Positions 23,860-32,985 of a stretch of 64,000 bases of DNA are shown piece by piece; the stretch's first letter is position 1, and each line of letters starts with the position of its first letter. The position numbers and the translations under genes are program-made. Source of the DNA: CAYRRR01 sp964426755. Its GTDB lineage: Bacteria; Patescibacteriota; Saccharimonadia; Saccharimonadales; JAGQNJ01. The stretch is taken from assembly GCA_964426755.1 (NCBI GenBank), contig CAYRRR010000002.1, positions 1-64,000 on the forward strand, in the 5' to 3' direction. The notes under the pieces were generated by a model, which did no database searches, was not told the DNA's origin, and saw nothing but the letters and a program-made list of their open reading frames with translations.

Positions 23860-24706
23860 AGCTGGACTTGGCAAAGGTCTTGACGCGCTGATTCCGAAAG
23901 AGTTTGATAATTCGATATTGCAGAGTTCTGAAAAAGTCCAAACAGTTCCTGTAAATGAGGTAAGCCCCAACCCTGATCAGCCTCGTAAACATTTTGATGA
24001 GAATGCGCTGCAAGAACTAGCAACTTCAATCAGATCACATGGGATAGTGCAGCCACTTGTGGTTACAAAAAGCGGCGACACATATCGGATTGTAGCAGGT
24101 GAACGACGCTGGCGAGCGGCAAAACTCGCTGGCTTAAAAGAGGTTCCGGTTATAGTGCGCTCACTAAAGCAACTCGAAGAGCTTGAGGTGGCAATTATTG
24201 AGAATGTTCAGCGGGTTGATTTGTCGCCGCTTGAACAGGCACTGTCTATCGAGCGCTTACATGACCAATTTAGCCTAAGCTACGGTGATATTGCTACTAA
24301 GCTGGGCAAGGCAATTCCTACTATTCACAATACGGTACGGCTACTGCAGCTACCCGACAATGCAAAAAAAGCGCTACAAGCAAAAAAAATAAGTGAAGGG
24401 CATGCTCGAGCAATTCTTGCCCTTAAAGATAGCCCTAATAAGCAATCAGAGTTACTGGCGTCCATATTAGAGCATGGATGGTCAGTACGGCAGGCAGAGC
24501 AATTTGTGACAGGTTCACGTCAGTCTCATCATAAGCCACGAGCAGTTACGCAGCATATGGCTACCAGCAACCTTCAAACCCAGGCGCTATCAAAACAATT
24601 GAATACATCAGTTACCATAAAACGAACCGCAAAAGGTGGCAAATTAGAAGTTTACTTTAAGGATGATGCCGACCTGGAACGAATTGCTAAGCAATTACTG
24701 TCTTAA
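23849..24706 (+). CDS. parB: Chromosome partitioning protein ParB
   Basis: 285 residues; a CTP-dependent clamp that loads at parS. It opens with the typical GLGKGLDALIP. The ParB/Srx CTP-binding domain has NPDQPRKHFDE, then GERRWRAAKLAG and ENVQRVDLSPLEQA. The helix-turn-helix that reads parS is in YGDIATKLGKAIPTIHNTVR. A C-terminal dimerisation region ends the protein. Its start overlaps parA and its end overlaps the convergent lepB stop by four bases. Confidence 0.95.
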   Translation: MATKAGLGKGLDALIPKEFDNSILQSSEKVQTVPVNEVSPNPDQPRKHFDENALQELATSIRSHGIVQPLVVTKSGDTYRIVAGERRWRAAKLAGLKEVPVIVRSLKQLEELEVAIIENVQRVDLSPLEQALSIERLHDQFSLSYGDIATKLGKAIPTIHNTVRLLQLPDNAKKALQAKKISEGHARAILALKDSPNKQSELLASILEHGWSVRQAEQFVTGSRQSHHKPRAVTQHMATSNLQTQALSKQLNTSVTIKRTAKGGKLEVYFKDDADLERIAKQLLS

Positions 24707-25347
24707 AACGTCCGGGCTTTATTGAGCGGAAAGATGCGTATACCGAGTTTTCCGACAATGTCTTCTGCCTTAACGTTACCGAAGTAGCGGGAGTCAAGCG
24801 AATTGTTACGATTGTCGCCTAATACAAATACTTCTCCGTCTTGTACCCTGATATCAACATCATTTCCTGCGCTTCTATCTGATGACTGAGCATATTCTTG
24901 GCCTTTGTCAGGGTCAAATCCGTTAGGTTTTTGTGCATTATAAACAGTAACCTGACCATCGCGAACGGTGACGCGCTCGCCAGGTAAGCCGATAACCCGT
25001 TTCACGAGCTGTCGGTTGCCTTGACCGGTGCCTGATTCGTCACGGCTAAAAATAATCACCTCGTAGCGGTCCGGAATATAATCTTTGCCGGTAAGCCGCG
25101 CCCATGTTCGAGGCATTTTATTGACTATCAACAGATCTTGGTTTTGCAGTGTTTGTTCCATGCTTGGCCCGTCAACTTCGTACGACTGAATAACAAATAG
25201 TATGAGCACCAATGCTAGTAGGGGTGCTGCCAAAAACAAGGCGACTGTCGAGATGATGCTACGCCAGTTTCGGCTAGGGTCATCCGGCGTGGTTTGAAGC
25301 GGTTGAGCTGGGTAGTTGTTTGTTACCGGGGTTCTATAATCAGACAT
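24703..25347 (-). CDS. lepB: Signal peptidase I
   Basis: 214 residues; cleaves Sec signal peptides outside the membrane. A proline-rich cytoplasmic N-terminus (about 30 residues) leads to one transmembrane segment (about 32-55). The catalytic Ser is in VDGPSMEQTL and the catalytic Lys in KRVIGLPGERV. The box-E motif GDNRNNSLDSRYFG lies near the C-terminus. A single TM and ~210 residues match the Gram-positive type. It partners with secA elsewhere in the window. Confidence 0.94.
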   Translation of the reverse strand: MSDYRTPVTNNYPAQPLQTTPDDPSRNWRSIISTVALFLAAPLLALVLILFVIQSYEVDGPSMEQTLQNQDLLIVNKMPRTWARLTGKDYIPDRYEVIIFSRDESGTGQGNRQLVKRVIGLPGERVTVRDGQVTVYNAQKPNGFDPDKGQEYAQSSDRSAGNDVDIRVQDGEVFVLGDNRNNSLDSRYFGNVKAEDIVGKLGIRIFPLNKARTF

Positions 25348-25352
25348 TACAG

Positions 25353-25381
25353 ATAATAACTATACGGTAAACAGGTCTAAA
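25353..25381 (-). promoter_or_regulatory. Promoter of lepB, positioned for a leaderless mRNA
   Basis: On the minus strand TTTAGA (25381-25376), 17-base spacer, TATTAT (25358-25353), then five bases to the ATG. A separate TATACT for the divergent LCP gene lies at 25431-25436. Confidence 0.45.
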
Positions 25382-25450
25382 TAGCCATAAAAGTTTTTAC
25401 AAATAACTTTCATACCTTGGCGATAAACGCTATACTAAAGACCACGTGCT

Positions 25451-27109
25451 ATGGATAATTTCCGAAGACCAAAACGTGTAGTTAATTCAAGCGACATGGA
25501 TGGAATTTTACGTTCCAGAATGCGCTATAACCCGGGTAGCTTCTCTTCTCGACGACAAGTTACTCGTGATTCAAGTTCAGTTCATAAAACAAGCGATGCT
25601 CGTATTGGGAATTTTGAACGTAAAGATGGTTTTTTCGCAAGAAAAACCAAGCCGATAACGCCCGATGGCCGTGCCTTAGGACGTCAGTCACGCGCAGCTC
25701 GCAACCCTATTGATATGACCATAGAAGAAAAACCGTCACGCAAAAACAAGAAAAGTAATAAGAGAAGCCTGGACTGGAAGCGTGTATTGAAACGAACGGT
25801 AATCGGCGTCTTGCTATTGGGTCTTATTGTGGGCGGTTACCTAGGTGCAAAAGGTTTCTTGCGTGCCCGACAGATATTCAAGGGCGGGGGTGACGATGTT
25901 CTGTGGAGTTGCGAGCCAAACGTAGACTCACTAAAGCAAGAGGGTGATGGCAGGATTAACTTTTTATTACTGGGTAAAGGCGGTCCTGAGCAAACTGATA
26001 GCCCTGATTTAACGGATACAATTATTGTGGCTAGTGTTGACCCCTGTAATAATGAGGCCGGTTTATTGAGTATTCCACGCGATCTCGCAGTCAAAATGGA
26101 GAGCGGCGAAACAAATAAAATCAATGCCGTATACGCCTTAACAAAAATGGCCTCTAAGGCGGATGATAAGTCTGACGAAGAGGCAGAGCAAGAGGCTATT
26201 GAGGCAATTGAAAATGCCGTAGAAAACGTAGTTGGTTTGCGTATGGATCGCTATATAATGCTCGATTTCACGGCCTTTGAGCAGGCAGTTGATGCAGTTG
26301 GTGGCATTACCATAGATGTGCAGAAGCCCGTTAGTGAGCAAATGCGCTTAAAAGGTAAACAGTATCGATTGGATGTTCCAACCGGTACGCAGGAGTTTGA
26401 TGGACTTCGAGCTTTGGCGTACACGCGCTCGCGGTATACTAGTGCACGAGGTGATTTTGATCGGTCGGAACGCCAACGAGAGGTGATTGTCGCACTTCGT
26501 GAGAAGGTCTTTAGCCTCGGTACGTTTAGCAACCCTCTTAAAATTTCTCAACTAATGGATGCATTTGGTACGCGGGTTCGCACCAATATAAATGGTAATG
26601 ATGAAATCGGTAAGCTATATACTATTGGCCAAGCAATTGATGCCTCTCGCATTAAGTCAGTCAGCTTGGTTGATGAGCCGAATGTATTAATCGGCAGCGG
26701 CGGGGCAAGCTTAGGATTGGGCTCGGTTCAGGTGCCAAAAGCGGGACTGTATCGCTACGATGACATTAGAGCGTTTGTGCGTACAACCTTTGTTGATGGC
26801 TTTATAAAGAAAGAAAACGCTCAAATAGCTGTGCTGAACGGAACAACGGTAGCAAATTTAGCAAAAACAAAGGGCGAGTTGCTAAAATCGTATGGCTACA
26901 ATGTCAGTGAAGTCGGTGATGCGCCAACTAAGAATAACCCCTCTACGATAATCATTGATTTGAAGAAAAAAGACACAAAGCTTACCAAGCGATACCTGGA
27001 GCTTCGCTTTAAGACAACCGCAACAACTAAGCTGCCCGAGGGCTATACGCCGCCCGAGAACGCCGACTTTGTTATAATAGTGGGGCAGAATGAAACGAGT
27101 AACCGCTAA
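25451..27109 (+). CDS. LytR-CpsA-Psr (LCP) family cell-wall ligase
   Basis: 552 residues. LCP enzymes move lipid-linked glycopolymers onto peptidoglycan. A basic cytoplasmic N-terminus (about 110 residues, Arg/Lys-rich) precedes one membrane segment (VIGVLLLGLIVGGYLG). The extracellular LCP domain has the conserved RINFLLLGKGG, LTDTIIVASVDP, LLSIPRDL and the Arg cluster YTRSRYTSARGDFDRSERQ. A C-terminal LytR_C domain (IAVLNGTTVANLAKTKG) follows. Its 3' end overlaps the next membrane protein by 20 bases. It implies glycopolymer-decorated peptidoglycan. Confidence 0.9.
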   Translation: MDNFRRPKRVVNSSDMDGILRSRMRYNPGSFSSRRQVTRDSSSVHKTSDARIGNFERKDGFFARKTKPITPDGRALGRQSRAARNPIDMTIEEKPSRKNKKSNKRSLDWKRVLKRTVIGVLLLGLIVGGYLGAKGFLRARQIFKGGGDDVLWSCEPNVDSLKQEGDGRINFLLLGKGGPEQTDSPDLTDTIIVASVDPCNNEAGLLSIPRDLAVKMESGETNKINAVYALTKMASKADDKSDEEAEQEAIEAIENAVENVVGLRMDRYIMLDFTAFEQAVDAVGGITIDVQKPVSEQMRLKGKQYRLDVPTGTQEFDGLRALAYTRSRYTSARGDFDRSERQREVIVALREKVFSLGTFSNPLKISQLMDAFGTRVRTNINGNDEIGKLYTIGQAIDASRIKSVSLVDEPNVLIGSGGASLGLGSVQVPKAGLYRYDDIRAFVRTTFVDGFIKKENAQIAVLNGTTVANLAKTKGELLKSYGYNVSEVGDAPTKNNPSTIIIDLKKKDTKLTKRYLELRFKTTATTKLPEGYTPPENADFVIIVGQNETSNR

Positions 27110-27839
27110 AATTAAGCCCGCCGCGGGCTTTTCATACCTGTTCCACCTTTTTTTAACCGTACTATTGCCGTTAACCGTTTACGTATTGGTTAGGCTTAAT
27201 CTGGTGCAGCTCGCAGTTATTTTGGTTATTGTCAGTAAGTGGCGCATGTTTTCGGTGCGACCACGCCACTGGCTGGCTATAATCAGAGCAAACGCTGCAG
27301 ACATTATCGTTGGAATGGCTTCGATTATCTTTATGATAAACACTTCAAGCGGTATTATGCAGCTGATATGGGCCGTAGCCTATGCTTTGTGGCTCATACT
27401 TATAAAGCCGAGTTCAAGTGTTTTTGGCGTGTCGTTACAAGCGTTTATTGCCTTTTTGTATGGTATAACCGCCATATACCTTGAATGGGGTGCATCAGAT
27501 GCGCTAGTACTTATGATCATGACTTGGTTAGTTTGTTATTCTGTGGCTCGACACTTTTTGACAAGCTTTGACGAGCCGCATGCGCCGTTTTTAGCAAATA
27601 TGTGGGCATTATTTGGTGGCAGCTTGGCGTGGCTGTTGTCCCACTGGTTGCTGTACTATCAGGTGGTATCTCAGGTTTCGTTATTATTAGTCGTTTTAGG
27701 TTTTGGTGTCGGGACATTATATTATCTAGATAAAACTGATCGGTTATCAGCATTACTGCGTCGTCAAATTATCTTTATTATGATTGCAATTGTTATAATA
27801 ACATTAGCGTTTTCTGACTGGGGAGATAAAACAATATAG
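27090..27839 (+). CDS. Polytopic membrane protein, unknown function
   Basis: 249 residues with about eight hydrophobic segments and a basic N-terminus. I see no catalytic motif. It starts inside the LCP gene and is followed by the HtrA protease within about ten bases, so the three form an operon. The ATG at 27090 is the first in frame. A role connected with surface polymer or quality control is suggested only by the neighbours. Confidence 0.65.
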   Translation: MKRVTAKIKPAAGFSYLFHLFLTVLLPLTVYVLVRLNLVQLAVILVIVSKWRMFSVRPRHWLAIIRANAADIIVGMASIIFMINTSSGIMQLIWAVAYALWLILIKPSSSVFGVSLQAFIAFLYGITAIYLEWGASDALVLMIMTWLVCYSVARHFLTSFDEPHAPFLANMWALFGGSLAWLLSHWLLYYQVVSQVSLLLVVLGFGVGTLYYLDKTDRLSALLRRQIIFIMIAIVIITLAFSDWGDKTI

Positions 27840-27849
27840 GAGGGTGACA

Positions 27850-29061
27850 TTGGAAGAAGAACAACGGCAAGCACCGACTCAAAAACCGGTAATAAATTCT
27901 CAACATAAAAGCGGCGTATCGAAACACACCTTGTTAACCATTGTGGCGATCTTTTTTATTAGTATTGCCTCAGGATTTACGGGTGGCTTAATTGGTGTGA
28001 ACTATAAAAGTAATTCTACCAGTACGACCGAACGTATTGAGCAAGGGCGTCAGGTCATTGAAGAGCAGGGAGATCTTATCAGTAGTATTGCCAAAGAAGT
28101 TGGGCCCAGTGTCGTTTCGATTGATGTAACGAGTCGAGGAGAGGCTGAATCATTTTTTGGTCCACGAACGTTCCAGCAGCAAAGTGCCGGAACAGGCTTT
28201 ATCATCAGCGAGTCAGGGTATGTGGTAACTAATCGCCATGTTATTGCTGAGGGTGTTACCCAAGTAAGTTTAACAATGTCTGACGGCACCATTTTAGATG
28301 AAGTAGCGGTGGTTGGGCGAACCGCAGGTTCGGATCCGCTTGACGTAGCGTTTTTAAAGATAAATAACACCAAAGGAAAAAAACTTACGGTGGCACGACT
28401 AGGAGATTCTGGTAGCGTAGAGGTAGGCGACACGGTTATTGCCATCGGCAATGCGTTAGGTCAGTTTCAAAATTCAGTCACCTCGGGGATTATATCGGGA
28501 TATGGAAGAAGTGTTGAAGCGTCAGATGGACGGGGTGCCAATGCTGAAAACCTCCAAAATCTTTTTCAAACCGACGCTGCAATCAATCAAGGTAACTCAG
28601 GGGGTCCACTCGTAAACAGTAACGGAGAGGTAATTGGTATCAATACGGCCGTAGCAGGTGGTTCAGCTCAAAATATAGGTTTTGCCATACCTATCAATGA
28701 TACAAAGGGTTTGATCCAGGGTGTTTTAGAAAATGGCAGAGTGCAGCGACCATACCTCGGGGTGCGATACATTCAAATTACGCCAGGCAATGCTGAAGAG
28801 CTGGGCGTGAGTGTGGATGAAGGCGCCTATGTGGGCGGAGTGACCGGAACGGGCATAGTAGTCGGCTCGCCAGCTCAACAGGCCGGATTACAGGATAAAG
28901 ACGTTATTATTAAAGTAAATGGGCAGCCAGTCGATCAAAACAACACGCTTGCGTCTGTTATTGGGCGATTTAAGGTTGGCGAAGAAGTAGAAATAACCTA
29001 TTTACGGGGAGGCCAAGAACGAACCACGAAGGTCACCCTTGGCGAACTACCGGCAAATTAG
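27850..29061 (+). CDS. HtrA/DegP-type serine protease with PDZ domain
   Basis: About 403 residues. One N-terminal membrane segment (LLTIVAIFFISIASGFTGG) anchors an extracytoplasmic trypsin-like domain with His in VTNRHVIAEG, Asp in DPLDVAFLKI and Ser in NQGNSGGPLVN. One PDZ domain follows (VVGSPAQQAGLQDKDVIIKV). It degrades or refolds misfolded surface proteins. A TTG at 27850 is chosen because AGGAGG ends six bases before it; the GTG at 27844 would sit directly on that site. One PDZ is typical of Gram-positive HtrA. Confidence 0.9.
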   Translation: MEEEQRQAPTQKPVINSQHKSGVSKHTLLTIVAIFFISIASGFTGGLIGVNYKSNSTSTTERIEQGRQVIEEQGDLISSIAKEVGPSVVSIDVTSRGEAESFFGPRTFQQQSAGTGFIISESGYVVTNRHVIAEGVTQVSLTMSDGTILDEVAVVGRTAGSDPLDVAFLKINNTKGKKLTVARLGDSGSVEVGDTVIAIGNALGQFQNSVTSGIISGYGRSVEASDGRGANAENLQNLFQTDAAINQGNSGGPLVNSNGEVIGINTAVAGGSAQNIGFAIPINDTKGLIQGVLENGRVQRPYLGVRYIQITPGNAEELGVSVDEGAYVGGVTGTGIVVGSPAQQAGLQDKDVIIKVNGQPVDQNNTLASVIGRFKVGEEVEITYLRGGQERTTKVTLGELPAN

Positions 29062-29062
29062 T

Positions 29063-29878
29063 TTAGTTGGCTTGAAAAATCTGAACCAAGCCCTCTGTTT
29101 CAAGTAGTGAATAACCCGCAGCTTTTGCGTAAGCTTTCTGAGTTTGATGCTGCTTGCGTAGACTTTCCGTCATAACGTATTTGCAACTAGCGAGACCGCT
29201 AATTTTTTGCCAAAGTGCTTCATATAATGCTAATCCCCCATTGTCTGCAAATAGGGCAAGTGAGGGTTCATAGTCAAGCTCTGGCTCAAGATACATGTCT
29301 TTGGGCACATAGGGCAGGTTGGCGACGATGATCGAAAAGTGATTTGTTGCAGGCAATAAGTCAGCTTGGACTAACGAGCAGTCAGCATTAAGATTATTCA
29401 TATTCTTTTTAGCAACTTTTAGTGCTAACGGGTCGATATCAAGCAGTGTGACATGATTCTTGGGTAGCTCAAGCTTTAGGGTGATACCTAAAACTCCTGA
29501 GCCGCTACCCACATCTACAATGGATTCGTGGGTAAAATTATATTTTTTAGCTAACGTAATGAATGCTTCTGATTCTGGCCGAGGAATGAGCACATTCTTA
29601 TCGACAAAAAAATCTCGACCATAAAATTCAATACGGTTGGTAATGTAGGCAATTGGCTTGCGGCTCTTTCTTTGTGTCAGCAGCTCATTCAAAGCGGTGT
29701 GTTGCGCGATAGTCAGCGGTTTGTCGGTGTGGGCCAAGAGGTGGACGCGATCTGTTTTGAGGGCAAATTCTAGCAATAATAATGCATCTAATTGGTAAGA
29801 TGGAATACCAGCGTCTTTTAATTGCTTACGGGCAGCGATCAGCCAATCATTTATCGTCAGAGATGAGTTGGCGTTCAT
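29063..29878 (-). CDS. prmC: Release factor glutamine methyltransferase
   Basis: 271 residues; methylates the glutamine of the GGQ motif in RF1/RF2. A helical N-terminal domain binds the release factor. The SAM-binding loop is VDVGSGSGVLGI near residue 120. The catalytic NPPY appears as NLPY (VANLPYVPKDM), a substitution that keeps the Asn and the Pro-Tyr. It overlaps prfA, its substrate's gene, by 32 bases. Order on the minus strand: rpmE, prfA, prmC. Confidence 0.92.
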   Translation of the reverse strand: MNANSSLTINDWLIAARKQLKDAGIPSYQLDALLLLEFALKTDRVHLLAHTDKPLTIAQHTALNELLTQRKSRKPIAYITNRIEFYGRDFFVDKNVLIPRPESEAFITLAKKYNFTHESIVDVGSGSGVLGITLKLELPKNHVTLLDIDPLALKVAKKNMNNLNADCSLVQADLLPATNHFSIIVANLPYVPKDMYLEPELDYEPSLALFADNGGLALYEALWQKISGLASCKYVMTESLRKQHQTQKAYAKAAGYSLLETEGLVQIFQAN

Positions 29879-30905
29879 AACTGTTTAGTTTTTCAAAAAG
29901 ATCATCAATATCACCGTCCAGAGCGGCCGGCAAGTTGCTCCGCGAGTAGCCGATGCGATGGTCAGTAATACGATCTTGCGGAAAGTTATAAGTGCGAATC
30001 TTTTCTGAACGATCACCAGAACCTATCAGTTTACGGCGTGCATCTGATAGCTCTTTTTGTTCGGCCTCAATTTTTTGAGCTAACAAACGCGAGCGCAGTA
30101 CACTCATTGCTTTGTCTTTGTTTTTAAGTTGTGACTTTTCGTCTTGGTTGGCTACAACTAAACCGGTCGGAATATGGGTGATACGTACTGCTGAGTCTGT
30201 TGTGTTAACAGATTGACCGCCGTGTCCTGACGCTCGGTAGACGTCAATTCGCAGGTCACTTGGCTTAATTTCTATGTCACTTTCTTCCGCTTCTGGTAAA
30301 ACGGCTACCGTTACCGTGCTGGTATGCACGCGCCCTTGGCTCTCTGTGGCAGGCACACGCTGTACGCGGTGAACGCCTGCTTCAAACTTAAAGTTTTTGT
30401 ACGCGTCAGTGCCTCGTATTGCAACGGTAACCTCTTTAAAGCCACCAGCTTCTGACGGGCTTTGATTAATGAGTTCTAGCTTGAAACCATGGTTTTCTGC
30501 CCATCGTGTATACATTCGGTATAAATCACCGGCAAATAAGCTGGCTTCATCACCTCCGGCAGCGGCTCTGATTTCTAAAATACAGTCGCGTTCATCGTTC
30601 GGGTCTTTAGGGATGAGCACCTCTGTTAAACGAGCTTCATTTATTGCCAGTGCAGACGCTGTTTTTTGAAGTTCCTCCTGCGCGAGCGTCACCATCTCTG
30701 CGTCGTCGCTATTGGTGAGCTCTGTTGCTTCTTTTAATGAACGCTCCAATTTCTTTTTTTGGTCAAAAAGAGTAATGATATCTTCTAATTTGCTTTGCCG
30801 GCGGGCAATTTTTGGGTAGCTAGGGTCACTAAAGATAGTAGGGTCTTGTAGCTTTTGCTGTATTTTGGCCAGTTCGGCACGTAGTTGAGCTTCTTTTTCT
30901 TGCAT
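29847..30905 (-). CDS. prfA: Peptide chain release factor 1
   Basis: 352 residues; terminates at UAA and UAG. The stop-recognition PAT tripeptide is in QRVPATESQGRVHTS and the catalytic GGQ in ASGHGGQSVNTTDS. The N-terminal coiled coil and length match RF1. A TATACT lies 11 bases before the ATG, so it may have its own promoter in addition to read-through from rpmE. prmC overlaps its 3' end. Confidence 0.96.
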   Translation of the reverse strand: MQEKEAQLRAELAKIQQKLQDPTIFSDPSYPKIARRQSKLEDIITLFDQKKKLERSLKEATELTNSDDAEMVTLAQEELQKTASALAINEARLTEVLIPKDPNDERDCILEIRAAAGGDEASLFAGDLYRMYTRWAENHGFKLELINQSPSEAGGFKEVTVAIRGTDAYKNFKFEAGVHRVQRVPATESQGRVHTSTVTVAVLPEAEESDIEIKPSDLRIDVYRASGHGGQSVNTTDSAVRITHIPTGLVVANQDEKSQLKNKDKAMSVLRSRLLAQKIEAEQKELSDARRKLIGSGDRSEKIRTYNFPQDRITDHRIGYSRSNLPAALDGDIDDLFEKLNSYERQLISDDK

Positions 30906-30929
30906 GAATATTCTCTAGTATAAATGAAA

Positions 30930-30958
30930 ACCGCTCCGATGTTGATATTCAGAGCGGT
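30930..30958 (-). terminator. Hairpin between rpmE and prfA
   Basis: ACCGCTC and GAGCGGT form a 7-bp stem around a 15-base loop; on the minus strand it is followed by TTTC. It probably limits transcription from rpmE into prfA. Confidence 0.5.
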
Positions 30959-30972
30959 AAACGTAAAAATAG

Positions 30973-31323
30973 TTACTTATCGTTAGATGGGGCGGCTTTT
31001 TCTTTAGCTTTTGCCGCCTTCTTGTCAGCCTGTTTGGTTTTCTTGCTGGCTGCGTTTTGACGAGCTGCCTGCGCCTTTGCTGCTGCTTCGCGACGGGCTT
31101 TAAATTTATCTACACGACCTTCAATGTCAAGCAACTTTTCTTGACCGGTATAGAAGGGATGTGATGAGCTTGAAATGTGGATTTTTACCAATGGATATTC
31201 AACGCCATCAAGCGTAATGGTATCGCTAGTAGCCACGGTTGATTTCGTGACGTACGTGGTGTTGTCGTTGAGGTCTTGAAAAACGACCGGACGATAATTT
31301 TTGGGGTGCAAATCTTTCTTCAT
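30973..31323 (-). CDS. rpmE: Ribosomal protein bL31 with long basic tail
   Basis: 116 residues. The core is DLHPKNYRPVVFQDLND, a middle beta region, and SSHPFYTGQEKLLDIEGRVDKF, typical of zinc-independent (type B) bL31 with no cysteines. The last ~40 residues are an Ala/Lys-rich helix-like tail, making it about 30 longer than usual. The ATG at 31323 starts the conserved MKKDLHP. A consensus-like promoter lies just upstream. It leads the rpmE-prfA-prmC group. Confidence 0.9.
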   Translation of the reverse strand: MKKDLHPKNYRPVVFQDLNDNTTYVTKSTVATSDTITLDGVEYPLVKIHISSSSHPFYTGQEKLLDIEGRVDKFKARREAAAKAQAARQNAASKKTKQADKKAAKAKEKAAPSNDK

Positions 31324-31335
31324 AGTCAGAGCAGT

Positions 31336-31364
31336 ATTATACACAGCTAACCAACAGAGGTCAA
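31336..31364 (-). promoter_or_regulatory. Promoter of rpmE
   Basis: On the minus strand TTGACC (31364-31359), exactly 17 bases, TATAAT (31341-31336), 12 bases before the ATG. One of the strongest promoter matches in the window. Confidence 0.7.
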
Positions 31365-31390
31365 CAGTTTAATCTTATTTTGCTTCACCG

Positions 31391-31412
31391 TAGATTTCTA
31401 GTAGATTTCTAA
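31391..31412 (+). repeat. 11-bp tandem direct repeat
   Basis: TAGATTTCTAG followed directly by TAGATTTCTAA, in the divergent rpmE/rpsB gap. Possible operator or chance; nothing else supports a role. Confidence 0.3.
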
Positions 31413-31511
31413 CGGAAGAGATGTTTATCGTGACCCTATCTCTTTATTGTACCATAGAATGTATGCAAAGTCAATAGATGTAGAATAAAACAAAGCAGAT
31501 AGCCTGGCCGC

Positions 31512-31540
31512 TTGCAACAGAGGTGACGATGTGCTATACT
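31512..31540 (+). promoter_or_regulatory. Promoter of rpsB
   Basis: TTGCAA (31512-31517), 17-base spacer, TATACT (31535-31540). The implied leader is about 100 bases. Confidence 0.65.
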
Positions 31541-31546
31541 CGTCAA

Positions 31547-31647
31547 GTAAACAACTAAGCAGGAGAGCTGGTAATCCTTCCTGGGTATCATCCGTGTAGG
31601 TATGCCTCGGGCTGCAGCTCTACCGAAGAAGAAAGGATTTATAAACA
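31547..31647 (+). promoter_or_regulatory. Structured rpsB leader (possible S2 autoregulatory element)
   Basis: AGAGCTG (31564-31570) pairs with CAGCTCT (31615-31621), enclosing about 44 bases with further local pairing. The AAAGGAT ribosome site follows. rpsB leaders in other bacteria bind S2 to control rpsB-tsf; the same role here is inferred from position and structure. The whole non-coding stretch 31324-31647 holds only this leader, the two promoters and the 11-bp repeat. Confidence 0.45.
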
Positions 31648-32364
31648 ATGGCATCTGTTGATGTTGATATTAAAAAATTACTTGAAGCTGGGGCTCATTT
31701 TGGCCACAAAGCTTCACGTTGGCACCCTAAAATGGCGCCATATATTCACTCAAAGCGTGAAGGTACCTATATTATTGATCTTACTAAAACCGTAGCGGCT
31801 CTACAGGATGCAATGAATTTTGTTGAGAAGTCTGTGGCTGAGGGCAAGCAGGTCTTGGTTGTAGGTACAAAGCGTCAGGCTCGCGATATTGCTAAAAAAC
31901 TGGCAGAAGACACTGCTATGCCTTATGTTACCGAACGCTGGCTTGGCGGGATGCTTACAAATCAAAACACTATTGGCGGCCGCGTTAAGCATCTGAAAGA
32001 CCTAGAAGGACGCATGGAATCTGGTCAGCTGGCAGCGAAATATAACAAACTTGAGCTACAGCGGTATCAAGAAGAAATTGATCATATGAACAGTCTCTAC
32101 GGCGGTATTAAGAGTATGGTGGCTAAACCGGGAATAGTCTTTGTATTCGATGTTTTAACTGATCAAAATGCGGTTAGAGAGGCTAAAAAGCTGAATATTC
32201 CAATTGTCGGCTTGGTTGATACGAATGCGGATCCAAGTGATATTACATATCCGATTCCTGCCAATGACGACGCTATTAAAACGCTGCAGCTAGTAGCGGA
32301 TTATGTGAAGCAAGCCATTGAAAACGGCAAAAGCAAACAAAAGAAAACCGAAGATAAGAAATAG
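31648..32364 (+). CDS. rpsB: Ribosomal protein uS2
   Basis: 238 residues. The start DIKKLLEAGAHFGHKASRWHPKM is diagnostic, as are VVGTKRQARD, RWLGGMLTNQNTI and VGLVDTNADP. A helical coiled-coil insertion lies near residues 110-150 and a lysine-rich tail ends it. uS2 joins the 30S subunit late. tsf follows after nine bases, the standard rpsB-tsf order; pyrH, often next, is absent here. Confidence 0.97.
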   Translation: MASVDVDIKKLLEAGAHFGHKASRWHPKMAPYIHSKREGTYIIDLTKTVAALQDAMNFVEKSVAEGKQVLVVGTKRQARDIAKKLAEDTAMPYVTERWLGGMLTNQNTIGGRVKHLKDLEGRMESGQLAAKYNKLELQRYQEEIDHMNSLYGGIKSMVAKPGIVFVFDVLTDQNAVREAKKLNIPIVGLVDTNADPSDITYPIPANDDAIKTLQLVADYVKQAIENGKSKQKKTEDKK

Positions 32365-32373
32365 GGAGGAAGT

Positions 32374-32964
32374 ATGGACATTGAATCAATTAAGCGCTTG
32401 CGTGAATTAACTGGTGTCGGCATTACCGATGCTAAAAAAGCCTTGGTAGAGGCTGACGGCGACTTTGACAAAGCACTTGAGGCTATGCGTAAAAAAGGCC
32501 TGACTAAGGCAGAAAAGCGTGGTGAACGCGAAGCTCGCACCGGCGTAATAGGTACGTACAATCATGATGGGCGTATTGGCGTTTTGGTAGAAGTAAACTG
32601 TGAGACTGACTTTGTGGCCCGAAACGAAATATTTACTGATTTGGTAAAAGATATCAGCATGCACGTTGCAGCTGCCTCACCTCAATACATTAGTGCAGAT
32701 GACATTCCCGCAGAAGAAACCGACAAAGTCCGGGCAGAGTTTAGCGAAAAGGCTAAGGCAGAAGGTAAGCCGGCCGATATGATTGATAAGATTGTCGATG
32801 GTATGCTCACAAAACATTTTGCAGAACGATGCTTGCTCGATCAGCCATTTGTCAAAAATCCTGACCAGACCGTTGGTGAGCTTGTAAAAGAGCACATTGC
32901 CAAACTTGGCGAGAACATTGTGGTGCGCCGTATAAGTCGCATGCAACTTGGCGAAGTAGAGTAA
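32374..32964 (+). CDS. tsf: Elongation factor Ts
   Basis: 196 residues; exchanges GDP for GTP on EF-Tu. The N-terminal UBA-like part has IKRLRELTGVGITDAKKAL. The core includes VLVEVNCETDFVARN, whose TDFVA loop contacts EF-Tu. It is a short form with one core subdomain region, as in Thermus and many reduced genomes, compared with 283 residues in E. coli. GGGAGGA precedes the ATG. It follows rpsB. Confidence 0.96.
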   Translation: MDIESIKRLRELTGVGITDAKKALVEADGDFDKALEAMRKKGLTKAEKRGEREARTGVIGTYNHDGRIGVLVEVNCETDFVARNEIFTDLVKDISMHVAAASPQYISADDIPAEETDKVRAEFSEKAKAEGKPADMIDKIVDGMLTKHFAERCLLDQPFVKNPDQTVGELVKEHIAKLGENIVVRRISRMQLGEVE

Positions 32965-32985
32965 GCTTTTAATCTTTGTTGTGTG

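Noticed and set aside
23041..24706. parS site next to parAB
   Set aside because: I saw no TGTTTCACGTGAAACA-like palindrome in or around the genes.
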